Shown here in pieces: positions 1 through 5,844 of a stretch of 7,857 bases of DNA (position 1 is the first letter of the stretch; each line of letters begins with the position of its first letter). Made by a program: the position numbers and the translations under genes. The notes below the pieces were generated by a model. The model was not told the origin of the DNA. It saw only the letters and a list, made by a program, of their open reading frames with translations, and made no database searches. Location of the stretch: contig CAYWPC010000047.1 in the NCBI GenBank assembly GCA_964460075.1, positions 1-7,857 on the forward strand, read 5' to 3'. Source of the DNA: JAMBLL01 sp964460075. GTDB lineage: Bacteria > Actinomycetota > Acidimicrobiia > Spongiisociales > UBA5794.

Positions 1-858
1 GCACCGAAGCAGGTCAAGTTCCTTGGCAAGGCCATCACGATCATGATGTTGATCATCATGCCGATCGCGGTTTCGGTACACACCGTCGTGTCATGGATCT
101 TCTCTATGACGCTGCGCTCTGGGTGGAACACGAGCATCTTCGGCGTGCTCTTCGTCGCTGGGGCGATCTTTAGCGGCGTAGCAACGCTCATCCTCGTCAT
201 GGCTGTACTCAGACGGGTCTACCACTGGGAGGAGTACCTTCGCGAGAAGCACTTCTTGTACCTGGGGTACCTGCTTGCGGCCTTCGGGGCGTTCATGGTC
301 TACGTGAACATCAACGAGTACCTGACAGAGGGCTTCAAGCTCGAAGAAGCCGGAGAGTTCGCCTTCCGGCAACTCTTCGTCGAAGACTTCGCCGTCATGT
401 TCTGGTTCTACATCATCGGGGGCCTCATCGGACCCATCGTCTTGATGTTGATTCCCAAGACCCGCAACATAAAGGGCGTGATCGCAGCTGCGATTCTCGT
501 CGACATCGCGATGTTCCTCGAGCGATACTTCATCGTTGTCACGGGCCTGCGCGTACCGCTGCTTCCGTACGAACCTGCGAGCTACTCACCAACATTCGTG
601 GAATGGTCGATCTTCGTGGCAGGTCTGGCGTTCTTTGCCTTACTTGTGACGGTCGCAGTCAAGATATTCCCGATGTTCGCTATCTGGGAAATGACAGAGG
701 AGCACGAACAGATGCTCGCTCGTGAACATCCAGGCGAAATGTTGGAGCATGAGCCAGAAGTTGCCTTGTCTGGGGCACCGGCAAAGGTCTCACCTCCCAT
801 GGAGCATCTCCACGGGGGACCAGAACCAGGACCTCTCGATGACGGAGGTGCATCATGA
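1..858 (+). CDS. NrfD/PsrC-family integral membrane subunit (5' end outside window)
   Basis: This is the C-terminal part (285 residues) of a polytopic membrane protein of the NrfD/polysulfide-reductase subunit C family. These subunits bind quinol or quinone in the membrane and pass electrons to or from Fe-S, molybdopterin or cytochrome partners. The frame is open to base 1, so the true start lies to the left and the ATG at 43 is internal. About six membrane segments are visible (roughly residues 12-36, 47-73, 85-109, 129-152, 158-184 and 200-228). Family-like features are the VHTVVSW and WNTSIFG stretches, VAGAIFSG, and a late D-AMFLERY motif. A hydrophilic tail of about 55 residues rich in Glu, His and Pro follows the last helix. 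The stop overlaps the next gene's start (ATGA), implying co-translation with the cytochrome. Family assignment is confident. The exact complex (alternative complex III, sulfur or molybdoenzyme anchor) cannot be decided because the upstream genes are missing. Confidence 0.82.
   Translation, partial: APKQVKFLGKAITIMMLIIMPIAVSVHTVVSWIFSMTLRSGWNTSIFGVLFVAGAIFSGVATLILVMAVLRRVYHWEEYLREKHFLYLGYLLAAFGAFMVYVNINEYLTEGFKLEEAGEFAFRQLFVEDFAVMFWFYIIGGLIGPIVLMLIPKTRNIKGVIAAAILVDIAMFLERYFIVVTGLRVPLLPYEPASYSPTFVEWSIFVAGLAFFALLVTVAVKIFPMFAIWEMTEEHEQMLAREHPGEMLEHEPEVALSGAPAKVSPPMEHLHGGPEPGPLDDGGAS
844..850 (+). promoter_or_regulatory. Shine-Dalgarno site for the cytochrome c gene
   Basis: GGAGGTG lies 4 nt before the ATG at 855, inside the last codons of the NrfD-like gene. 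It supports the 855 start and translational coupling across the ATGA overlap. It is the clearest ribosome binding site in the window. The divergent genes further right lack one. Confidence 0.75.
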
Positions 859-1862
859 CGAACCGCCGCATCATGTCCATGATTCGTGCGACCGTATCCG
901 TCTTTGCGGTATCGGCCGTGCTGCTGGCCGCCGCACCGGCCCTCGCAGCGGGCGTCGAGATCAGCATCGGAGCACCCGAACAGGTAGTCGTCGGCCAAGA
1001 CGTCGAGGTTAAGGCTGTGCTGTCCGAGGACGGGGTTCCTGTGGAGGGTGCCGAGGTCGCTCTGACCTACCAGGCATCGCTCGGCGGAGAGACCGCACGG
1101 GTCGAGATCGCATCGGCCGTCACCGACGAAGCAGGCATCGCTGTGATGGTGTATCAGCAGCGGGCAGACAACAACCGCGAAATGCAGGTCGTGTATCTCG
1201 GCCCAGGCACGGACCCGGTAAAACCTTATGTGTTCACGATTGAGGTTCAAGAGGGTGGCGAGCAGCTGTACGTGAATGAATCAGGCGTCGAGATCCCATT
1301 CGTGAACGGCACGCTGGTGATCCTCGTGATCGCAACGGTGTGGTTCCTGATCGCTCTCGCAGCGATCTACCTCGTGCGCGTCGGCAGAGCCGGACAGCTC
1401 ATCGAGGCGTCGGTCGGCGAGGAAGGCTCGATGTGGATCAGTGTTCTGCTTGCGTCGGTCGCCGTCGTCACTGCTATTGGTATGGTGATCGTGTTTGTCA
1501 GGGCGCCGGTGTCGAACGCAGACGTCACGGATCCGGCGCGGTTCGACCGCACCCCGATCGCGTATCTCGGCAAGGAGATTCCGTACGAAGGATTCGGGCT
1601 CAACGACGCATCACTCGCCCAGACCGGTGACCCTGTCAAGGATGGCGACGCGCTCTTCTTCGCATACGGATGTGCGGCATGTCACGGACTCAACGGGCAG
1701 GGAGCAACCGTTGGGCCAGCCCTTGTCGACGAGATCGGATCCTTTGGGAGCTTCGCCGAGGATGTGAGAGAAGGCCCAAGGGAGATGCCTGCATACAACG
1801 AGGTGACACTCTCAGACACGAACCTTGAGAAGATCTACGCGTTCCTGGACAGTTCTGGCTGA
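855..1862 (+). CDS. Membrane-anchored monoheme cytochrome c with N-terminal Ig-like domain
   Basis: A 335-residue exported electron-transfer protein. In order: a signal peptide (about 1-32, ending ALAA); a beta-rich Ig-like/FixG-type domain (about 34-135, with VVVGQDVEV, a GVPVEGAEVAL strand pair and TDEAGIA); two membrane helices (about 152-175 and 192-216) joined by a short cytoplasmic loop; and a class I cytochrome c domain (about 262-335). The domain has one CAACH heme site (C273, C276, H277; bases 1671-1685) and a likely axial Met at M311 in REMPAY. The topology is consistent: Ig domain outside, hairpin through the membrane, heme domain outside. It overlaps the NrfD-like gene and is presumably the electron acceptor or exit subunit of that complex, handing electrons to a terminal oxidase or soluble carrier. 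The Ig-hairpin-cytochrome order is unusual to me. The heme domain is certain, the partnership is inferred. A subunit-II-like oxidase role is unlikely because no cupredoxin copper motif is present. Confidence 0.88.
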   Translation: MTNRRIMSMIRATVSVFAVSAVLLAAAPALAAGVEISIGAPEQVVVGQDVEVKAVLSEDGVPVEGAEVALTYQASLGGETARVEIASAVTDEAGIAVMVYQQRADNNREMQVVYLGPGTDPVKPYVFTIEVQEGGEQLYVNESGVEIPFVNGTLVILVIATVWFLIALAAIYLVRVGRAGQLIEASVGEEGSMWISVLLASVAVVTAIGMVIVFVRAPVSNADVTDPARFDRTPIAYLGKEIPYEGFGLNDASLAQTGDPVKDGDALFFAYGCAACHGLNGQGATVGPALVDEIGSFGSFAEDVREGPREMPAYNEVTLSDTNLEKIYAFLDSSG

Positions 1863-1904
1863 CGGGGCGAACGTCCGCCATCGAACTATCGGGTGACGTC
1901 AAGG

Positions 1905-1941
1905 AACTGTGAACCCCCTTCCATGAAGGGGGTTCACAGTT
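1905..1941. terminator. Bidirectional terminator hairpin between convergent genes
   Basis: A perfect 16-bp inverted repeat (AACTGTGAACCCCCTT and its exact complement) encloses a 5-nt loop, CCATG (1921-1925). It sits in the 90-bp gap between the stops of the convergent cytochrome and kinase genes. On the plus strand a short run of four T overlaps and follows the right arm (1940-1943). The minus-strand side has almost no T tract. A terminator serving both operons is the simplest reading. Confidence 0.85.
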
Positions 1942-1952
1942 TTCCTGACCTC

Positions 1953-3086
1953 CTACCTCAGATCTGCAGGAACAGGGATCCGCACCTCGATAGACGTCCC
2001 CCCCTCCTCACCGGACACGACGTGAAGCTCACCACCGGCTCGCCTTGCCCTCGTCTGCATGTTCGCAAGACCGAGACCTCGAGGCGAGCGACGCACATCG
2101 AATCCGCGACCGTCGTCGACGATCGCTAGGAACAGCGACCGTTCCCCCGTCGAAATCACGACCGAGATCGACGATCCTCCCGAGTGGCGTAACGCATTCG
2201 AGACGGCTTCCCTGACGATCTGCAGCAGATCGTCGATGACAGCGCCATCGAGCACAGGTATGTCGCTCTCGGTGAGCCTGACCGCTATGGGAATGTCATG
2301 CAGATCCCCAAGGCGATCAACCAACTCTTCGACCTCTTCAGCAAGCGACGACCTCCGAGGCACGTCACCGTGCAGGTCATATATCAGTCTTCGCAGCTCA
2401 GCGATCGAAGCATCGATCGCCCCGGACGCGCCATCCAGCGTGGCTTGGAGATCAGGATCAGCGCTCCGGGTCGATAACACCTCAAGCCCAAGGCCCACAG
2501 CGAAAAGGTTCTGGATGATCGTGTCGTGAACATCGCGAGCAATCCTCTCGCGATCCTCGACAATCGCTCGGTCTCTCAACTCCCGACCCATGCGTATCGC
2601 GTGTATGCCCGCACCCGCCGCAACAGCGAGCGCCGACACCACCGCCTCATCTTGCTCGTTGAATCCGCCGCTTTTCTCGGTGACATATAGATTGCCGAAG
2701 ATCTTGTCTCTCACCTTTACTGGTACGCCGAGGAACGACGACATTTCCGGATGATCCAACGGCATGCCCGTGTAGCCGACATGGAGACCAATGTCCTCGG
2801 AGCGAACCACAACGCCATGGCGCGTGATGTCTCCGAGTATCCCGCGGCCAACCGGCAAGTCGCCTATGCGATGTGCCTCCTGTGCGGACACGCCTTTGTG
2901 GTGGAATTCGACCAGGCGACCATATTCATTTACGACTCCGAGCGCACCGAACCGCGCATCGGTGAGTTCAACAGCGGCATCGATCGTTGCTTCGAGCAGA
3001 GCCTGAAGATCGACCTGCTCAACGATTGAGGACACACGCTCAATCACAAGCAGCAGATCATCCTGGCGATCGTCGTGCATTGGCAT
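1953..3086 (-). CDS. GAF-domain sensor histidine kinase, DevS/DosT-like (NarL-type two-component system)
   Basis: A soluble sensor kinase of 377 residues from the chosen start, with no membrane segments. It has one GAF domain (about 25-165), a HisKA_3 dimerisation domain (about 177-242) with phospho-acceptor H187 in RIARDVHD and the D-xxx-Q phosphatase motif (D188, Q192), and a C-terminal HATPase (about 283-375) with N-box N297 and G-boxes DDGRG (324-328) and GLGL. The GAF resembles the heme-binding GAF-A of mycobacterial DevS/DosT. H112 in MPLDHPEM aligns with the DevS heme ligand His149, and Y134 in NLYVTE with distal Tyr171. G50 falls where DevS has Glu87 and DosT has Gly. DevS and DosT carry two GAF domains; this protein has only one. 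Start: the ORF opens at 3125, but TATCGT 7 nt before the ATG at 3084-3086 suggests a leaderless start there. The ATG at 3078-3080 is also possible. The likely partner is the divergent regulator. Heme binding is inferred from memory alignment and untested. Confidence 0.85.
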   Translation of the reverse strand: MPMHDDRQDDLLLVIERVSSIVEQVDLQALLEATIDAAVELTDARFGALGVVNEYGRLVEFHHKGVSAQEAHRIGDLPVGRGILGDITRHGVVVRSEDIGLHVGYTGMPLDHPEMSSFLGVPVKVRDKIFGNLYVTEKSGGFNEQDEAVVSALAVAAGAGIHAIRMGRELRDRAIVEDRERIARDVHDTIIQNLFAVGLGLEVLSTRSADPDLQATLDGASGAIDASIAELRRLIYDLHGDVPRRSSLAEEVEELVDRLGDLHDIPIAVRLTESDIPVLDGAVIDDLLQIVREAVSNALRHSGGSSISVVISTGERSLFLAIVDDGRGFDVRRSPRGLGLANMQTRARRAGGELHVVSGEEGGTSIEVRIPVPADLR

Positions 3087-3093
3087 TCTTCGC

Positions 3094-3099
3094 ACGATA
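3094..3099 (-). promoter_or_regulatory. Putative -10 element of the histidine kinase, leaderless
   Basis: The minus strand reads TATCGT (matching TANNNT), then GCGAAGA, then ATG at 3086. This places a transcription start at or next to the start codon, with no room for a ribosome binding site. No convincing -35 hexamer is visible. The spacing is identical to that of the divergent regulator. Confidence 0.45.
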
Positions 3100-3138
3100 G
3101 AGGAGGGATTGGGGAAAGGGCTCATGCGGCCACACCGA

Positions 3139-3144
3139 TATGCT
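3139..3144 (+). promoter_or_regulatory. Putative -10 element of the response regulator, leaderless
   Basis: TATGCT (TANNNT) is followed by TGTTGTC and the ATG at 3152. If used, the mRNA would begin at the second in-frame ATG, which makes the ATG at 3140, lying inside the hexamer, unusable as a start. No Shine-Dalgarno sequence precedes either ATG at a proper distance. AGGAGG at 3101-3106 is more than 30 nt away. Confidence 0.5.
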
Positions 3145-3151
3145 TGTTGTC

Positions 3152-3835
3152 ATGGATGAACAGAGGTTCCGCGTTGTGCTCGTCGACGATCACGACGTCG
3201 TGCGTGAAGGCCTCAGATCACTCATCGACACGGAAGATGACTTGGAAGTGGTCGGCGAGGCGGCAACAGCAGTCGAAGCGGTACGCCGAGTCGGCCTGAT
3301 GGATCCCGACATCGTCGTCATGGATGTGCGGCTTCCGGACGGCTCAGGCATCGATGCGTGCCGTGAGATCAAGAGTCGGTGGCCTGCAACACGGGTACTT
3401 ATCTTGACGTCCTATGCCGATGACAACGCCCTGATCGAGGCGTTCGATGCCGGTGCCTCCGGCTATGTCCTGAAGCGTGTCGATGCTGTGGGTCTGGTCG
3501 CAGCGGTTCGAGGCGTTGGCAACGGCGATCACGTCTTCGGAGATGTCCTCGATTCGGCCCTCGCCGCGAAGATCCGGTCGAACGGACACGACGGCAACAA
3601 GGTCGACCGATTGAGCCGTCAGGAGCAGAGAGTGCTCGACCTGCTCGCCGAGGGGAAGGCGAACAAGCAGATCGCGAAGGAGATGTTCCTTTCAGACAAG
3701 ACGGTCAAGAACTATGTGTCACACATCCTCGCGAAGCTCGAAATGTCCTCACGAACTGAAGCCGCTGCCTATGCAGCTTCGCTCAAGGCCAAACTGACAG
3801 CCACGTATCCTGCCGAGGATTGGACCGCCGACTGA
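3152..3835 (+). CDS. NarL/LuxR-family response regulator, DevR/DosR-like
   Basis: A 227-residue transcription factor from the chosen start. It has a receiver domain (about 6-120) with acidic pair D12/D13, phospho-acceptor D58 in VVMDVRLPDG, switch T86 in LILTSY and K108 in GYVLK. A linker follows (about 121-152), then a LuxR-type helix-turn-helix (about 153-215) with LSRQEQRVLDLLAEG and NKQIAKEMFLSDKTVKNYVS. The recognition-helix residues K183, K186 and N187 correspond to the DNA-contacting Lys179, Lys182 and Asn183 of mycobacterial DosR, and the receiver motifs are also close to DosR. It is divergent from the GAF kinase across 65 bp, so the two very probably form a cognate pair. No DosR-type palindrome (GGGAC...GTCCC) is seen in the shared spacer, so its target site may differ. 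The longer start at 3140 adds only four residues. Family call is firm; regulon and signal are inferred. Confidence 0.9.
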   Translation: MDEQRFRVVLVDDHDVVREGLRSLIDTEDDLEVVGEAATAVEAVRRVGLMDPDIVVMDVRLPDGSGIDACREIKSRWPATRVLILTSYADDNALIEAFDAGASGYVLKRVDAVGLVAAVRGVGNGDHVFGDVLDSALAAKIRSNGHDGNKVDRLSRQEQRVLDLLAEGKANKQIAKEMFLSDKTVKNYVSHILAKLEMSSRTEAAAYAASLKAKLTATYPAEDWTAD

Positions 3836-3851
3836 TCGCCAGCCAACGCCG

Positions 3852-5243
3852 TCACGCAAGTTCGTCGATCAGAGCCCACAGGCGCTCCACGTGAGACTTC
3901 TCCGTGTACGTCTGGCCTATCGAGACCCGGATGAACCAGCGTCCATCGATGACTGAAGGGGTAACTGCAACCTTGCCTGTGGCGTTGAGCGCTGCAGCAA
4001 GATCCTTGGTAGCGTCGTTGCCTTCAAGGTGGGTGAAGCACACGAGAGCGAAGGGGTGAGGAGCAACGAGCTCGAAGCGCGCGTCCATTGCAACCCACGA
4101 CGCGAAGTCGCTCGCAAGACGGACATGTCTGCGAATCATCGCCTGGATCCCCTCGACACCATACGACCGAATCACCCACCACAACTTCAACGCCCTAAAC
4201 CGGCGTCCAAGTGGCACATGCCAATCGCGATAATCGATGACCGTCCCTGCATTGGAAGCCTCATTCTGCAGATACGGAGGCAGAATGCTCATTGTGGCAA
4301 TGAGTGGGGCACGGTCAGCGACCCACAACACGTTGCAATCGAAATTGACCATCATCCACTTGTGCGGGTTGAACGTGTAACTATCGACGAGTTCGACACC
4401 ATCTTGGAGGTGTCGGAACTCCTCACACACCATCGCCGTCCCCGCGTACGCGGCATCGACATGGTGCCAGAGACCGTGCCGCTTCGCTATGGCATCGATA
4501 GCGCGGATCGGGTCGACAGCAGTCGTCGCCGTTGTCCCCACAGCAGAAACGATGGCGATCGGCACAAGGCCGGACTCGAGGTCCGCAATGATGAGATCTT
4601 CCAGCTGAGCATGATTCATCGCGAAATCGATATCGGTCGCGACCTTGCGACAGTGCCCTATCCCGGCGACAGTACACCCCTTCTCAACAGAGGAGTGTGC
4701 CTGGTCCGACACGTAGACGACCATATCGTGCGATCGGGCATCTGTCCGTCGACGGTGACGGGCAACAACGAGGATGACGTGCGTTGCGTCAGACGCGCTC
4801 ATCTGGATCACGCCACCACCCTGCCCTGTCGTCTTCCACGACTCGGGCAGACCGAGCATGCCGACCAGCCAGTCGAGGACGCGTGACTCCACCTCGCTCG
4901 CCGCAGGCGAAGTAGACCAGAGCATCCCTTGCACACCGAGGCCTGCTGAGACGAACTCTGCGAGTATCGATGGCGGCGACGTGTTCGCAGGGAAATAGGC
5001 GAACCAGCTGGGAGATTGCCAGTGTGAGATCCCAGGCATGACAACACGATCGAGGTCCGAGAGGAGCGCACCGAAAGCTTCTGGAGTTTCAGGCGCATGC
5101 TCCGGCATCAGAGCAGCGATGTCACCAGGGTCGACGCGAGAGAGCACCGGATACTCCTCGACATGTTCGAGATACCTGGCGATCCAGTCCACGACCGCGT
5201 AGCCGTTCTCGCGGAATTCGTCTGGGGTCATGTGTGCTGGCAT
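3852..5243 (-). CDS. PLP-dependent aromatic-L-amino-acid decarboxylase (group II)
   Basis: A 463-residue cytosolic enzyme of the pyridoxal-phosphate group II decarboxylase family, which converts aromatic amino acids (Trp, Tyr, Phe, DOPA or 5-hydroxy-Trp) to amines and CO2. It is full length for the family (human enzyme about 480). Visible features: substrate-region motif SPSWFAYFP (78-85), cofactor loop GGGVIQ (142-147), PLP-stacking H183 in DQAHSS, HVDAAYAG (261-268) with D263 for the pyridine nitrogen, and Schiff-base lysine K295 in NPHKW. The catalytic-loop tyrosine Y324 (Tyr332 in the human enzyme) is kept, which favours decarboxylase over aldehyde synthase. G346 in VPLGRRFR matches animal enzymes. 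The exact substrate cannot be read from sequence. It starts 27 nt after the Nudix stop, so the two are probably co-transcribed. M1 and M5 are both possible starts and neither has a good ribosome binding site. Its 3' end faces the regulator with a 16-nt gap. Confidence 0.93.
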   Translation of the reverse strand: MPAHMTPDEFRENGYAVVDWIARYLEHVEEYPVLSRVDPGDIAALMPEHAPETPEAFGALLSDLDRVVMPGISHWQSPSWFAYFPANTSPPSILAEFVSAGLGVQGMLWSTSPAASEVESRVLDWLVGMLGLPESWKTTGQGGGVIQMSASDATHVILVVARHRRRTDARSHDMVVYVSDQAHSSVEKGCTVAGIGHCRKVATDIDFAMNHAQLEDLIIADLESGLVPIAIVSAVGTTATTAVDPIRAIDAIAKRHGLWHHVDAAYAGTAMVCEEFRHLQDGVELVDSYTFNPHKWMMVNFDCNVLWVADRAPLIATMSILPPYLQNEASNAGTVIDYRDWHVPLGRRFRALKLWWVIRSYGVEGIQAMIRRHVRLASDFASWVAMDARFELVAPHPFALVCFTHLEGNDATKDLAAALNATGKVAVTPSVIDGRWFIRVSIGQTYTEKSHVERLWALIDELA

Positions 5244-5270
5244 CCCTACATGGTCCCACAGACTCGCTGT

Positions 5271-5813
5271 TTAGCGTTCCCCTCGGAGTCGTCCGAGCAA
5301 TTCCCTGACCATGAACGCCGTGGCACCCCACAATATGCCTTCGTCGAACTCGAAAAACCACAAGGCGTGTCCGAACCACGGACGTTTCGTCCACCTCGTT
5401 TCGTCGAGGAGCTCGCAGAGAGTCGGTTCGATGATGACATCGACCTCGCGGCGCTGCAGGACGAGTTCGGCAGGCCTCTCGATCCTCGCGACGACAGGAA
5501 CGATCGGTTTGCTGCGGTCCCTCGTGGTAACAGGAGTCAATCCTCCGAATATCTCAACGACATTCTCCGGTGGAAGGCCGACCTCTTCCCATGCCTCTCG
5601 GAGCGCGGTGGCGACCGGACCCTCGCCATCTTCACGATGCCCGCCAGGGAATACAACATCACCTGGATGTGTCGGCATGTCGTCTGGTCGACGGGTGAGG
5701 ATGATGCGGATCGATCCATCGGCGTCCTCGTACAGAGCCACGAGCACGGCGTATTCGGTACCTGGTGGGTCTGCCACTGGCGGAAGCGAACGAAGTATCG
5801 TCCATGGGTCCAT
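5271..5813 (-). CDS. Nudix hydrolase, CoA-pyrophosphatase (NudL-like)
   Basis: A 180-residue hydrolase with a complete Nudix box: G58, E64, R72, E73, E76, E77, G79 (G-x5-E-x7-RE-x2-EE-x-G). The metal-binding glutamates are therefore intact. Just before it, the stretch ILTRRPDDMPTHPGDVVFPG fits the pattern of the coenzyme A pyrophosphatase subgroup (NudL/UPF0035), which cleaves CoA or its derivatives to phosphopantetheine and 3',5'-ADP. That subgroup call is from motif resemblance only; another Nudix substrate is possible. It is first in a likely two-gene unit with the decarboxylase. Start: the ATG at 5813 is the only sensible one. It has no Shine-Dalgarno sequence but is preceded by TAAGCT 6 nt upstream, suggesting a leaderless mRNA. 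Confidence 0.88.
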   Translation of the reverse strand: MDPWTILRSLPPVADPPGTEYAVLVALYEDADGSIRIILTRRPDDMPTHPGDVVFPGGHREDGEGPVATALREAWEEVGLPPENVVEIFGGLTPVTTRDRSKPIVPVVARIERPAELVLQRREVDVIIEPTLCELLDETRWTKRPWFGHALWFFEFDEGILWGATAFMVRELLGRLRGER

Positions 5814-5819
5814 TCACCG

Positions 5820-5825
5820 AGCTTA
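5820..5825 (-). promoter_or_regulatory. Putative -10 element of the Nudix/decarboxylase unit, leaderless
   Basis: The minus strand reads TAAGCT, then CGGTGA, then the ATG at 5813. The 6-nt spacing would start the mRNA at about the first codon. Only 6 bp separate this hexamer from the opposing -10 of the acetyltransferase gene. No clear -35 is seen. Confidence 0.42.
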
Positions 5826-5831
5826 TCCCGA

Positions 5832-5837
5832 TAGGCT
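5832..5837 (+). promoter_or_regulatory. Putative -10 element of the GNAT gene, leaderless
   Basis: TAGGCT (TANNNT) is followed by GGCCGAC and the ATG at 5845, the same 7-nt spacing seen for both two-component genes. No ribosome binding site lies between. The corresponding -35 region would fall inside the first codons of the divergent Nudix gene and shows no consensus. Confidence 0.42.
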
Positions 5838-5844
5838 GGCCGAC

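Noticed and set aside
43..858. The ATG at 43 as the real start of the NrfD-like gene.
   Set aside because: The frame is open to base 1 and the first visible helix begins before this ATG, so it is an internal Met.
582..1250. A 222-codon minus-strand frame across the NrfD/cytochrome junction.
   Set aside because: It is Cys- and His-rich in a random way, without domains, and opposite two well-supported genes.
3087..3151. Search for a DosR-box palindrome (GGGAC...GTCCC type) between the two-component genes.
   Set aside because: No such inverted repeat is present in this spacer; scattered GGGAC or GTCCC half-sites elsewhere in the window are unpaired.
3124..3159. An 11-codon plus-strand ORF with purine-rich GGGGAAAGGG just upstream, overlapping the regulator start: a possible leader peptide.
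   Set aside because: It needs a transcript starting upstream of the inferred leaderless start. The peptide shows no regulatory pattern and the purine run alone is weak evidence.
4029..4886. A 285-codon plus-strand open frame antisense to the decarboxylase.
   Set aside because: It lies wholly opposite a gene with all catalytic motifs, and its translation is rich in Arg and His with no recognisable domain. It is a shadow of codon bias.
5246..5251. A minimal start-stop element (ATGTAG on the minus strand) just upstream of the decarboxylase ATG.
   Set aside because: A six-base match is expected by chance and it has no Shine-Dalgarno context.
5097..5834. A 245-codon plus-strand open frame opposite the Nudix gene and the decarboxylase start.
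   Set aside because: The minus strand encodes an intact Nudix box. The plus-strand product resembles no family.
5311..5844. A 178-codon upstream extension of the GNAT frame.
   Set aside because: It is antisense to the Nudix gene, low-complexity (Ser, Arg, Thr) and unlike the GNAT family, whose normal N-terminus begins after 5845.
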